A DNA stretch of 64,000 nucleotides from positions 1 through 64,000 of the forward strand of contig NZ_NHPP01000017.1 in the NCBI RefSeq assembly GCF_002838835.1, written 5' to 3'. Of the stretch, positions 1-8,421 are shown one piece after another; position 1 is the first letter of the stretch, and every line of letters starts with the position of its first letter. The position numbers and the translations under genes are program-made. The notes below the pieces were generated by a model. The model did not search any database. It saw nothing but the letters and a program-made list of their open reading frames with translations, and had not been told where the DNA came from. The stretch comes from Siphonobacter sp. SORGH_AS_0500 (GTDB taxonomy: Bacteria; Bacteroidota; Bacteroidia; Cytophagales; Spirosomataceae).

Positions 1-1140
1 CCAGTTGGCGGGCCGCTGGATGATAAAAGTGATCACGTCAGAAGTGGCTACGCCTTTGATTTCGTAGAGGGTGACGAGGTAGCCATGGCCGTTAGCCTGG
101 CCCGCTTGCTTGAACTCGCTGTTATCAATCTCTGCACTTACCGTTAAATCGGGCAGAGCAGCAGCGGCTTTACCAATGGCCAGAGCCGTAATGGTAGTGC
201 CCGCAGGAATCGTGCCTGAGAGCGTACTGTTTTCAGTATTGCCGCTTGCTCCGGTGGAACCGCTTAAGTTAATCCAGGATGAGCCATTCCAGCCCACCAG
301 TCGTAGTGAGGCAGCCGTACCAAAACTGGTAACATCGGGGATGGAGACGGTTACATTGACAGCTCCTGATCCAGCTACGCGGATATAATCCCAGAAGCCC
401 ACAGTAGAAACACCCGTGATAGGACCAGTTAAAGAAGTCACCGAGTGGGTAGCATTATCGGAAGGATCCGTCACCGTAGCCGGACTACCGGCAAACCAAG
501 CCGCACTGATGTGATTACTGGCATCCGTGGAAGCGGCCAGAGCCAGCGTCCGCAGGTCGGTAGCAGAACCTATAGGAAAAGTAAAAGCCGTGTTGCCGAT
601 TTTGGAAACATAGCCGTCCACGTGCTGAGCATCGGTAGTGCCGCCTGAGTAGGTAGCCCCGGCTTGGAAGCGAAGGGCTCCCGCCTGATGCAAATTGCGG
701 AGGGTAGTCGTTAAGGCGTTTTGAAAGGTAACGGCAGTGTAAACGTTGGCCCCAGCTGTATTGGTAAAGGCAAACAGACTGGTACTGCCATTTTGAAGCA
801 GCAGGGTAGAAAAGTTAGGAGCTACAGACCCTGACACGCCCTGCGTACCAGCGGTTCCGTTGGGACCACTAAAGGCATCGGTACTTCCTCCAGTTCCGTT
901 GGCATTGTAGGCACTATTTACTCTGAAAGCATCAGCAGAGGTTTCGTAATGCTGGAAAACGGCTCCACCCGAAGCCGAGTAAGCGGAACCAGAGGCATTG
1001 GTAATGAGAGTATAGGCATCGCGGTTGGTGACTGTACCCATATTAGTGAAATTAGTGCCATCTATAACTAGCTGAGCCTGAGCAGACCCACCCACTAATA
1101 GGCAACCTAACAATAGCCCACTAAGGTAATGCTGTTTCAT
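1..1140 (-). CDS. Secreted surface protein, C-terminus beyond the window (partial)
   Basis: An uninterrupted minus-strand frame of 380 codons starts at the ATG whose complement is CAT at 1138-1140 and runs off the left edge. The N-terminus is a clear signal peptide: MKQHY, a hydrophobic LLLGCLLVGG core and an SAQAQ cleavage region. The mature part is rich in Ser, Thr, Gly, Asn and Ala and nearly free of Cys and Lys, as in large beta-sandwich cell-surface proteins of Bacteroidota. No catalytic motif is visible. The last visible part (LPDLTVSAEIDNSEF, then a stretch with VTLYEIKG) resembles the modules that precede type IX secretion C-terminal domains, but the C-terminus is outside the window, so T9SS export is only an inference. 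No partner gene lies next to it. Confidence 0.8.
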   Translation of the reverse strand, partial: MKQHYLSGLLLGCLLVGGSAQAQLVIDGTNFTNMGTVTNRDAYTLITNASGSAYSASGGAVFQHYETSADAFRVNSAYNANGTGGSTDAFSGPNGTAGTQGVSGSVAPNFSTLLLQNGSTSLFAFTNTAGANVYTAVTFQNALTTTLRNLHQAGALRFQAGATYSGGTTDAQHVDGYVSKIGNTAFTFPIGSATDLRTLALAASTDASNHISAAWFAGSPATVTDPSDNATHSVTSLTGPITGVSTVGFWDYIRVAGSGAVNVTVSIPDVTSFGTAASLRLVGWNGSSWINLSGSTGASGNTENSTLSGTIPAGTTITALAIGKAAAALPDLTVSAEIDNSEFKQAGQANGHGYLVTLYEIKGVATSDVITFIIQRPANW

Positions 1141-1764
1141 AAATAAGTTTGGTAGATAGGGGGTTATGGCTACTCCATAGTTTGAATATTCGGCAATATA
1201 CGTACATAAAGACAGCAAGAGTTAGAAATATAGGCTCAAAAGTTATTTTTGATGGATAATAAGTTCAAAAGTTACACGACTCAGGTATTCTTAACTCAAA
1301 ACTATCTTCTCGAATATATTCTAAAAAGTAGACTTTGGGATTGACCAAGTAGGAGGGGGTCTAGCCGTTGGTAAGTTCTCTATAGGACTTGAAGGAGCGA
1401 TTTATGTTGCTCATTATCTAGTCTATAACTGGCAATATCTGATGTTTCAAATGTTGTTTTTTAGGCTTAATGTTGTAATAGTTGGAGTTAGCGAAGGTTA
1501 GATTGCCTTTCTGGAAGAAGTAGGGAGTTAAGTACCTACTACTATCTAATGAAAACGGAACCCCATAACTTTGATAGCTACATTATTCCGGGAGCTATAT
1601 TACTTACTATATAAGCTATAATTCTTTTTTATATGGTATAGTGATAATTGAAGTCTGGATTATAAGTACATAGGAATTTTCAATAGAAAAATTATTTATT
1701 GCTAAATATTAACAATATTAGAGAATATACTAAATTTCTAGCTCAAACGCAAATAATTAAATTT
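1141..1764. other. Gene-poor AT-rich spacer with one gene relic
   Basis: No intact gene is visible here. The stretch holds a decayed outer-membrane barrel fragment (listed separately) and AT-rich sequence that leads into the TerB-like relic. It marks the left side of the accessory region. Confidence 0.6.
1328..1501 (+). pseudogene. Relic of an outer-membrane beta-barrel protein (C-terminal part)
   Basis: One frame reads VDFGIDQVGGGLAVGKFSIG and goes on to VVIVGVSEG before a TAG at 1499-1501. A DFG..., GxGLAVGKFSIG strand is typical of the last strands of small Bacteroidota OMP_b-brl proteins. The expected continuation is spread over the other two frames: SITGNI in one and ISDVSNVVF in another. 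That pattern suggests several indels in a once-intact 3' end. There is no start codon or upstream domain. The family name rests on motif memory and needs a profile search. Confidence 0.4.
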
Positions 1765-1968
1765 ATGGGATTCTTTGATTCTCTTTTTAAAGCCCAACCT
1801 GTTCAAATTACTATTAATGATGAGCGTGAAGCTTTTGTATCTATTCTCTATGCTTGTGCCTGTGCCGATGGGTACTTAAGCGATGATGAAATAGATGAAT
1901 TGGCCTCATTTTTAAGTACTAAAGACAAGTTCTTAAGAACCTCTAATGCCATGCCCTATATCCTATGA
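1765..1968 (+). pseudogene. TerB-like (tellurite-resistance family) protein, truncated
   Basis: The ATG at 1765 begins MGFFDSLFKAQPVQI, the usual opening of small Bacteroidota TerB-family proteins. REAFVSILYACACADGYLSD and DEIDELASFL then follow; the acidic 'ADG.lsdeEi' helix is the TerB hallmark. After about 55 residues the frame drifts into SNAMPYIL and stops, while intact TerB proteins are about twice as long. A different frame just downstream reads DHAKDIFAKPAEIQDEAL, which looks like more of the gene after a frameshift. An in-frame ATG-less extension back to 1699 is unlikely to be translated. The function in the family (metal or stress sensing, TerB-TerY-type complexes) is probably lost here. 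Confidence 0.55.
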
Positions 1969-2075
1969 TCATGCGAAGGATATATTCGCTAAGCCAGCTG
2001 AAATTCAGGACGAAGCCTTAGCTACCAGAAAATGAATTGAGTAAAAGTTTATAATCATGCATTACTTATTTAAAC

Positions 2076-2966
2076 TTATCTTTTTCTTTTTATAAGAGAT
2101 TTTGATGGTTGGGGAGGGAATAAGTTCAATCTAATATTATTGGTGTAATATTTTAACCTTTCATTGACAACACTTATTAGGTCAAGTCTATTTTTAAAAT
2201 AATTAGATATGTTACGATACTTATGGATCAAATGAACTTGTATTTTCAAATCCACTGGTCTTTGCCTATATTTTGCAAATATCTCACGTGCCTCTAATCT
2301 CTTTTTACCATCCCAATATTCTAATTCATTACTACCATCAGCCGGTGAATTATAAACAACATCACCATTTCTGAGTATAATCTTTAAACTATACCCATTA
2401 GTATTTTTTAAAAACTCTAAAGTATTACTTAAACCATTGAAAGCCTTATCATGTACGTGCTCTGGCGTATATCTTCCATATCCTTCTATCTTTTTAGAAA
2501 CAATATACCTTTCATAGATCCCTAATAAGCTATAGTCGTATGGGACTGCTAGCATATTAATGGAAATGGAATACTTGTGTTTTTTGAGTAATTTTAGTAA
2601 TGACTCGCAATGGTCAGGATTTGATAAAGTTTTATCTAGAATTAAGTTGTATTTTTTACTTATAGCTTCTTCCAGCATCAATTCTCCCATTTTTGATGCA
2701 AAGTCGTGAGTTAATTCTGCAGATGTAATATCATCCTTAAGATTATACTCATGAAAATTTGGATGATAAGCCCTGATATTATCTACATCAATGACAACTG
2801 AATTGGGCTCTTCTTTTAAGAGTAATTCTTTAACTTTGCTTTTGCCTGCTCCTGGTTGTCCTGCTAATATTCTGGCTACAGGATTATTTGAAGGCGTGAA
2901 ACCATTGAAAAGATCATTCTTTAAAGCAAATAATTCTATAAAATATTTCTTACCGAAGTCATTCAT
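2076..2966 (-). CDS. Zeta-toxin family kinase
   Basis: Zeta/PezT toxins are P-loop kinases that phosphorylate UDP-N-acetylglucosamine and so poison peptidoglycan synthesis. The Walker A motif GQPGAGKS is at residues 36-43. It is followed by IDVDNIRAYHP (about 59-69), matching the zeta 'gDxfRxxHP' substrate-aspartate motif, with D62 as the likely catalytic residue. NLILDKTLSNPD (about 107-118) fits the third conserved strand. The length (296 aa) is normal for the family. The start overlaps the stop of the upstream gene by 4 nt (ATGA), a translationally coupled antitoxin-then-toxin layout. Base composition is AT-rich like its neighbours, unlike the chromosomal genes to the right. The exact substrate is not shown by the sequence. 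Confidence 0.85.
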   Translation of the reverse strand: MNDFGKKYFIELFALKNDLFNGFTPSNNPVARILAGQPGAGKSKVKELLLKEEPNSVVIDVDNIRAYHPNFHEYNLKDDITSAELTHDFASKMGELMLEEAISKKYNLILDKTLSNPDHCESLLKLLKKHKYSISINMLAVPYDYSLLGIYERYIVSKKIEGYGRYTPEHVHDKAFNGLSNTLEFLKNTNGYSLKIILRNGDVVYNSPADGSNELEYWDGKKRLEAREIFAKYRQRPVDLKIQVHLIHKYRNISNYFKNRLDLISVVNERLKYYTNNIRLNLFPPQPSKSLIKRKR

Positions 2967-3364
2967 AGGGGGTAGTCAATTTTTAAGAATAGTTCTTTTG
3001 GTTCTTCCTTTAATAAGGATTTTAAATTAGATAAAGCAAACTTTATGGTTTCACTATCGTTTAATTGTATTAATCTTTTTATCTTGGATAAGATATTGCT
3101 ATTTTCTTCGAATAATTTAAGCTTTTCAGGATTGATACTGTTTAGATTTTCATTTCGAATTAAATTGAGATTTATTGACACTAGCTCATTGCATATGTCA
3201 ATGGCTATTTGATTATTTAATTCTTCCTTTAAAAAAATATCTGACTCAAAAATGTCTTTTTCGAAAGATTCAGAAATGAATTCATTAACTCTCTTTTCGA
3301 TGTACCCTTCGGGAAGAGATTCTGGATTTCTAAAATCTATTCGTATTTTTTTCTCTTTACTCAT
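2963..3364 (-). CDS. Probable antitoxin of the zeta-toxin operon, unrecognised family
   Basis: This is a 133-aa, highly charged, predicted mostly helical protein (MSKEKKIRIDFRNPESLPEG at the start) with no obvious DNA-binding motif and no membrane segment. It lies directly upstream of the zeta toxin and overlaps it by 4 nt, the position taken by epsilon/PezA antitoxins. It is longer than classical epsilon (about 90 aa) and lacks the PezA HTH. The antitoxin role is inferred from position alone. Residues 3-20 look like a short basic tail, followed by helices rich in Glu, Asn, Leu and Ile that could block the toxin's ATP site as epsilon does. Confidence 0.6.
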   Translation of the reverse strand: MSKEKKIRIDFRNPESLPEGYIEKRVNEFISESFEKDIFESDIFLKEELNNQIAIDICNELVSINLNLIRNENLNSINPEKLKLFEENSNILSKIKRLIQLNDSETIKFALSNLKSLLKEEPKELFLKIDYPL

Positions 3365-3671
3365 GATATTGTTTGTTTAAAAAGGACCATATTTGATTTT
3401 TTTTATTAATGAAAAATTTCCCATAATTCAAATTAATAAGTTTAAGACCCAATGAACTATGATACTATAAATATATAGTGTTTAGCTTAAATATAAAGAT
3501 TAAATTTTACTATGGTTAATGAGAATGCTAATGAATAATCTTCTCTTGATGGAGTGTCATTAATAGTAATAGCTTTAATCAAATTAAGCTGGCTGGCAAA
3601 GAAAATTCTTTGTAAAAGGAATAAAGTCCCAGTTTGAAAACGGGACTTTGGAATTACTAATTGTAAAGTTC
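3365..3671. other. AT-rich spacer, with the promoter side of the toxin operon
   Basis: There is no coding signal here. It probably contains the promoter of the minus-strand antitoxin/toxin operon near 3370-3450 and the terminator of the gene at 3672-3977. I see no further structure. Confidence 0.5.
3623..3649 (-). terminator. Hairpin downstream of the 101-aa gene
   Basis: AAAGTCCC (3623-3630) pairs with GGGACTTT (3642-3649) across an 11-nt loop. On the minus strand it follows the stop of the 3672-3977 gene by about 20 nt and leads into a T-rich run. Confidence 0.5.
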
Positions 3672-3977
3672 TTAAAAATTAATCTTGATGTTGGCTAAGG
3701 TATGGCTGTCACCTAGAATGGTAACTGTGGTGTCAGTATCCTTGACATCAATATCTTCAATGTAAGAAACAGGACTTTTATATTCTCCCTGCACGTCAGC
3801 TCTATCAGGCTCTAGGGTCAGTAGCAAGTCGGTGGGATTTATCCCTTGCGGATCATTTTTTCCCAAATGAAAATTAATCTTTTCTCCGTTCGTAGGTATT
3901 TCTCCGGTTACCTTTAATTCAAATGTATTCCCTTTCTCAGAAACTGAGGCAGACCACGATCCAATAGTCGATTCCAT
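3672..3977 (-). CDS. Small hypothetical beta-rich protein
   Basis: I do not recognise this 101-aa protein. It starts MESTIGSWSASVSEKGNTFE and reads as alternating beta strands (FELKVTGEIP, INFHLGKNDP, DLLLTLEPDR, TVTILGDSHT). It has no signal peptide, Cys, membrane segment or catalytic motif. The acidic, soluble composition suggests a compact cytoplasmic beta-sandwich. It is a lone minus-strand gene between the toxin operon and a phage-tail-like relic, each separated by a few hundred bases, and has its own hairpin terminator. The 'HLGKNDPQGINPTDLLLTL' segment (about 38-56) is the most distinctive query for a search. The frame is intact and codon use looks coding. Confidence 0.65.
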   Translation of the reverse strand: MESTIGSWSASVSEKGNTFELKVTGEIPTNGEKINFHLGKNDPQGINPTDLLLTLEPDRADVQGEYKSPVSYIEDIDVKDTDTTVTILGDSHTLANIKINF

Positions 3978-4232
3978 TTTAGGTAAATTAAAAGGTTTGA
4001 TTATAAAGGCGTAAGTGTCTAAAGATAGCTAGTAATTGTATATAATTTCAAATTATTTACTTAAATTTTGTTTATAATGAGTATTTGGTAAAAGATAAGT
4101 AATACAACTTCTAAAGGCCATATATACGTACTAAGCAAGACAAACCTTCCGTCCTTTTTTTATGCATTCAGGGGCCTGCTCTGTACGGCCCTGTTAGCAC
4201 TCAATCAGGAAGATGATAATTTCATCAGCTAT

Positions 4233-5572
4233 GTGAAAGACAATCAACTAGTTATCCAGGCATCACCAAGTATGAAATTAGGCAAATTAACGGTTCAATA
4301 TGCCGGGAATCAACCTAAAGCCAATCAGGATTTTGCTTTCACGGAAATCTTTTACCGCGACTGGTCTGGCTATCAGCTGGACACCCTGGGAAATACTAAC
4401 CTGCTGTTAACTGACGATCGCTTTAAATTCGTGACCATCAAAAACGAAGAATGGTATAGCTCGGATCAGTCCAAAGGCTTCGTGGGTTATGTAAATTATT
4501 ACGCTTCGCTTTCTTATCGATTTAATGATCCGATGTATCCCACGCGGTATTCGTTAAGTCCTAACTTGAAGTTGAAGTGGGTACTTGAGACGATCTTTAG
4601 CCAGCTAGGGTACCGACTGGAGAGAGCCTTCTTCAACGAGTATTCCAATTTACACCTATACACTAATAAAAGCCTGGACGAGCAGGTACCGGACCTGGTA
4701 TACCCTTTCAATCAGTTCAAGGATACCATCCAGTTTGGTGAACACCTGCCTGATCTGACCTTACGTGAATTCCTGGAAGGGTTAGGGGTGATGTTGTTTC
4801 ATCGATGGGAGCTGGATCCCGTTTTGAAAGTCATTCGATTCATTCCCTTAGATAGTCTGGCTACTTCAAACCCGCAAAAGGACTTTTCAAACCAGGTAGT
4901 AAAAGAATACTTAATCCAGGCAAATGAATCTACCGAGCATCAATTCCGCTTCAGTATTGACGGATCAGATGCCCTGGCTAAGGATTCGATAGGCAAGGAT
5001 GCGACTGATCAGGAAAAAAACAGTTCGGAAATCTTCAAGCCATATCCGGAAACGGAAAGTACGGAAACTGAAAAGACGGAACGTCACGAATCCGTTTTTT
5101 CACCCCTGTATCAGGAGCAGGCGTACCTGTCCAGCGTACCGGCTACGGTGTATGGAATGCTCATGGCCAAGCAACGCGGAATTTCTCCTTTGTATGATCA
5201 GGAAGATACATCGCCCGCTTTGCCCCGGTTGTTTTTCTATGCGGGTTTAGCTCTGGTAGCTGATGTAAAGAATTCAATTGAAACCTCTAGCATCGATGCG
5301 AGCCGGATGCCGCCGGCCGATTGTAGCAGGGAGACTTACGGCTAACCTGGGAATTCATTATCCAAAAGTATGGTAAAAACTGGCTTGCACTTTTAAACGG
5401 AAGTTTCGACCTAAAGCGGGGGATGGATCTATCCCCGGTGGATCTGGCCAGCTTAGGCTTTACTAGAAAGCAGCACCTGGAGGGACTCAATTATTTGCCC
5501 TATGAAATCGATGTCGAGCTAGATAAGCACGGCGTGAAAGGGACAGCGATCGTAACCTGGAAGAAGGGTTGA
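4233..5572 (+). pseudogene. Phage-tail/baseplate-like protein, frameshifted and probably 5'-truncated
   Basis: The first frame runs to a TAA at about 5345; the rest continues in another frame (GDLRLTWEFIIQKYGKNWLA ... TAIVTWKKG) to 5572. A single indel within about 5329-5340 joins them. Segments such as LKLKWVLETIFSQLGYRLER (about residues 108-127) and LREFLEGLGVMLFHRWELDP (about 169-188) resemble the 'late control'-like tail proteins found in Bacteroidota prophages. The listed GTG at 4233 is not convincing: the same frame is open back to 4092 and reads LNQEDDNFISYVKDNQ with no good start, so the true 5' end appears to be missing. No other structural phage genes lie nearby, so this is a relic. 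Identification rests on family resemblance only. Confidence 0.5.
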
Positions 5573-5687
5573 TTATCAGAAGATAATTCGGAGCCCAAAC
5601 TTTAAGTGATGCCTATCTAGTCCGAGATCCGGCAGTTATCAGACTACTATAACTGGAATTCTTAACCAAGTAATCAAATATTATTTT

Positions 5688-5719
5688 GAAGAGACGGTAA
5701 AAGCCGTCTCTTCTTTTTT
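5688..5719. terminator. Rho-independent terminator after the phage-tail relic
   Basis: GAAGAGACGG (5688-5697) pairs with CCGTCTCTTC (5704-5713), followed by six T on the plus strand. It lies between convergent genes and may also serve the minus-strand gene ending at 5722. Confidence 0.85.
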
Positions 5720-5721
5720 AA

Positions 5722-6084
5722 TTATGATATGCTTTTATCTACTAAGAATGTGGCTAGTATTTTAAGCTTTAGAATGTAGTCATTCCAATATTTAAGATCA
5801 TTGGAAGGATTTAATCCATCGTTGTAAAACCAGACTTGAATGATGTCTCCTTTATCATTTCGATGGATCCCAGCTGGGTCTTCCCATGCTAAAGCTTTAA
5901 GTTTTCTCTCAGTTATTCCTTTATACTTTGTATATATGGGTAATTCCATTTTTTGAAAAGTCCCTTTGTAGGATTCGTCATTAAATGCTAAAGGCATATA
6001 TTCTCTATTAAATGCATACCATTCACTGGATTCTGTTCTTTTAATCCCGTAAGGTAAATTTATTCTGAAAAAATCTCCTAACAT
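5722..6084 (-). CDS. Conserved hypothetical protein of mobile elements
   Basis: A 120-aa soluble protein opening MLGDFFRINLPYGIKRTESS, then WYAFNREYMPLAF. I recall this 'FRINLPYG..k...geW.aFNReY.PLg' pattern, followed by a 'YTKYKG' segment (here 53-58) and 'NDKGDIIQVWFYNDGLNPSN' (about 76-95), as a widespread small family of unknown function in accessory DNA. No catalytic residues are obvious. It is the last gene of a minus-strand run: 40 nt after the XRE/ImmA-IrrE gene, whose own upstream partner lies 72 nt further. Co-transcription is likely. It may be a cargo or accessory gene of that system; no function is claimed. Confidence 0.65.
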   Translation of the reverse strand: MLGDFFRINLPYGIKRTESSEWYAFNREYMPLAFNDESYKGTFQKMELPIYTKYKGITERKLKALAWEDPAGIHRNDKGDIIQVWFYNDGLNPSNDLKYWNDYILKLKILATFLVDKSIS

Positions 6085-6124
6085 AGTTATGAAGTTATAT
6101 TAACCTATTTTAAAATAGTAACAC

Positions 6125-7303
6125 TTAATTTGATTTACCTAGCCCAGAAGAAGAATTAGAAGGCTTGCCTGTTGATTTTCTTATTGATGAATCTGGATTG
6201 TTATTCTTATTTCTAATAACTGTAAATTTAGGTTTGTATTCATTTAAATATTGTTGTTTAAATTCGTCTATATTTAAATATATAAGTTTAGCTATTTCTT
6301 CTTGAGTATAATCTAATTCTGATTGATATAAATTTATTATCTCTCTTATTAAACTAGGTTCTTCTGGAGGTATATCTAAATTAGGAGGTTCTGTTTTATT
6401 GTAATGATTGGCAGACATTTGCCTCCAAAGGTACTTTGCTTGATTTACAGTTATAAGATCTCTACTTTCTGCTTTATAAATCATTGCTCTCATAGACACC
6501 CGCCAGTAAAGCTTAAGATTTGCTAAAGTAGGTAGATCAAGTTTATTATAATTCTTAACAAACTCAGCCTCAGGTACTAAAAATTCGGAAGCAAATCTAA
6601 AAGCATCACCCTCATAATCAATAGCTTCGATAAGTACTTGGCCAAAATGCATAATTAAATGACCAAGTTCATGAGCAATAGTTAATCTTTGTCTATCTCC
6701 TTTAAGATTAGAATTATAACATATTATTGGAATTCTATCTTTGGTATACATACTTACTCCATCAACTTGATCTGTTCCAAAATCAAAAGAAGAGACGATT
6801 ATACCATGATCCTCTATAAGATTAATAAGTTTTTTAATAGGACCTTTGGGGATACGCCAATATTCTCTTAAAAATTGGGCAGCAAGTTCCGGATCTCCTT
6901 GTTTAGATACATCCCACTGAAAAAGGTTAGGCTCAGGGCTTGCAACTTCATCTAATAATCTCTCAATGTGAATTCTTACAATGTTCATACGAGCTTCAAT
7001 CATCTGTACAATTTTTACTGGAAGTGATTGGCTTCGTCTAAAGTAAATGATACTATAGGGATATAATGCATTTTTCTGGGCAAAAAAGTTGATTGGATAA
7101 CCAAGGGCATCAGCAATTTTTGAAGCGTAATCTTCCTCAAAAGAAATCATTCGATTTTCAATCTTGGATAAAGTACCTTGTTGAACATTCAGCTTTTGAC
7201 TGAGTTCTTGCTGGGTTATCCCTCTTGCTTCACGAGCTAGTTTAATCATTTCAGGATTAAACAGCTCGTGAGAAGTGGAAAATAAATTGTCGAAACTAAG
7301 CAT
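6125..7303 (-). CDS. XRE-type HTH plus ImmA/IrrE metallopeptidase
   Basis: Residues 17-72 form an HTH_XRE domain (MIKLAREARGITQQELSQKL, then QQGTLSKIENRMISF). A central ImmA/IrrE (DUF955, COG2856) zinc protease domain follows, with HELGH at 211-215 and a probable third ligand in YEGDAFRFASEFLVP (E231). The C-terminal ~80 residues are charged and disordered. Such proteins bind DNA and either cleave a repressor (ImmA on ImmR, IrrE on DdrO) or act as antitoxins. It lies between a 248-aa gene 72 nt upstream and a 120-aa gene 40 nt downstream. The two-gene layout resembles TA/defence pairs such as RosmerTA, which I infer from arrangement only. Autoregulation through the HTH is likely. Confidence 0.88.
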   Translation of the reverse strand: MLSFDNLFSTSHELFNPEMIKLAREARGITQQELSQKLNVQQGTLSKIENRMISFEEDYASKIADALGYPINFFAQKNALYPYSIIYFRRSQSLPVKIVQMIEARMNIVRIHIERLLDEVASPEPNLFQWDVSKQGDPELAAQFLREYWRIPKGPIKKLINLIEDHGIIVSSFDFGTDQVDGVSMYTKDRIPIICYNSNLKGDRQRLTIAHELGHLIMHFGQVLIEAIDYEGDAFRFASEFLVPEAEFVKNYNKLDLPTLANLKLYWRVSMRAMIYKAESRDLITVNQAKYLWRQMSANHYNKTEPPNLDIPPEEPSLIREIINLYQSELDYTQEEIAKLIYLNIDEFKQQYLNEYKPKFTVIRNKNNNPDSSIRKSTGKPSNSSSGLGKSN

Positions 7304-7375
7304 TGCGGGGTTCCTATTATTAAATGGAAAGACTACAGGCGGATAAGTCTTATTCCGTTTTTACTAACAGCAACG

Positions 7376-8122
7376 TTATTCTGATCCTGATTTCAATCCA
7401 GGTGACGTGTTGTCAGAGTTATCTTTATTATCTTTTTTATTCTTACGAACTTTAGCTCTAGTTGGTTTAACTTCCGGTTTTAAATCTTGCTCTTGTACCG
7501 TGTTAAACAGAGACATCTGTTTAGAGTAATTTCCATACATGTCTGAAATCCAACTTGGGGTACCGTTGAAGTCCCTTTCAACTAGATATACATTTTTGAT
7601 TTCAGTTTTACTTCCATCAAGTACGTAGCCAGCATATAAATACCTAATTGGCTTTACCCCAGGTATTGGCAATTGTCCTCTGAGATATCTCTTAGACTGT
7701 GTTGTAGGCGTATGTAAAGTTTTTCCGCTTTTATCCATAAGATTGAAGCGTATAACTACTTCTTCATCAATGACCACACAAAAAATTCCCTTCAACTGAA
7801 CGAATCGGAGATGAGAATGCTCTTGACTAAAAATATCAAAAGAATATCTTAGCATATCCGACATTAAGCTACCGATAGAACGATTTCTAATTTTTACACC
7901 TGGATACTTTTCGGCAATAACCTTATTAGCATCATTCCAAACGTCCCAAGCTTCAGATATAACTGTAACTATATCTTGATAATGAGGAGTAACTAATGGA
8001 GCAAGAGTTTCTGGAATATCGTAAACTAACCCTGGAATTTTTACATCTTCCTTTTCCTGAGATTCTTTTTGTACTCGAGGTAGTGGTCTCCTGCCACCTT
8101 GATTACTTTCCGCCGTGGTCAT
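7376..8122 (-). CDS. Partner protein of the XRE/ImmA-IrrE gene (toxin candidate), unknown family
   Basis: A 248-aa protein. The N-terminal ~30 residues are charged and flexible. The folded core (about 45-200) contains DIVTVISEAWDVWNDANKV, then DMLRYSFDIFSQ, FVQLKGIFCVVIDEEVVIRF and IRYLYAGYVLDGSKTEIKN. The tail is Lys/Asn-rich and low complexity. I recall the 'vlfvidd.vvlRFKk.d..g...n.pT' and 'vGYvLd...teI..v.l' pattern as a family found again and again directly upstream of XRE-ImmA/IrrE genes. No catalytic motif is evident. First in the operon, it would be the effector if the metallopeptidase gene is the antitoxin or regulator, but this could be reversed. Spacing to the next gene is 72 nt. 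Confidence 0.6.
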   Translation of the reverse strand: MTTAESNQGGRRPLPRVQKESQEKEDVKIPGLVYDIPETLAPLVTPHYQDIVTVISEAWDVWNDANKVIAEKYPGVKIRNRSIGSLMSDMLRYSFDIFSQEHSHLRFVQLKGIFCVVIDEEVVIRFNLMDKSGKTLHTPTTQSKRYLRGQLPIPGVKPIRYLYAGYVLDGSKTEIKNVYLVERDFNGTPSWISDMYGNYSKQMSLFNTVQEQDLKPEVKPTRAKVRKNKKDNKDNSDNTSPGLKSGSE

Positions 8123-8377
8123 GCCGTTTTGTTATAATGAAACATGTACTAGTCCAAGTGACTAGTGGTTCAAAGGTATTTCATTTTTACATAAATAAAC
8201 AAAAAATATTCCTCTTTTTTTGTTAAAAATATTCCAAATATTATTATTTATCTGATAATCAGTGTTTTATGAATTTTATATTAACAACTATATTCTTTAA
8301 TTGTAATTTATACTTATTAAGAATAAGTTTTGATACTTATAAAACGTTAAAATTAAGATGTAATATACTTAAATACT
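8123..8377. other. AT-rich promoter region of the ImmA/IrrE operon
   Basis: No gene is visible. TGTACTAGTCCAAGTGACTA, just upstream of the 248-aa start (8143-8162), contains two nearby ACTAGT-type half sites (ACTAGTCCAAGTGACTAGTG) that could be an operator for the operon's HTH protein. This is speculative. Confidence 0.35.
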
Positions 8378-8421
8378 AAATAAACAGGGTCAACCTTATA
8401 GAAGGTTGACCCTGTTTATTT
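8378..8421. terminator. Long perfect terminator hairpin of the integrase gene
   Basis: A 20-bp perfect stem: left arm 8378-8397 (AAATAAACAGGGTCAACCTT), right arm 8402-8421, loop ATAG. The right arm overlaps the integrase stop codon. A/T-rich flanks let it act in both directions. Confidence 0.85.
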
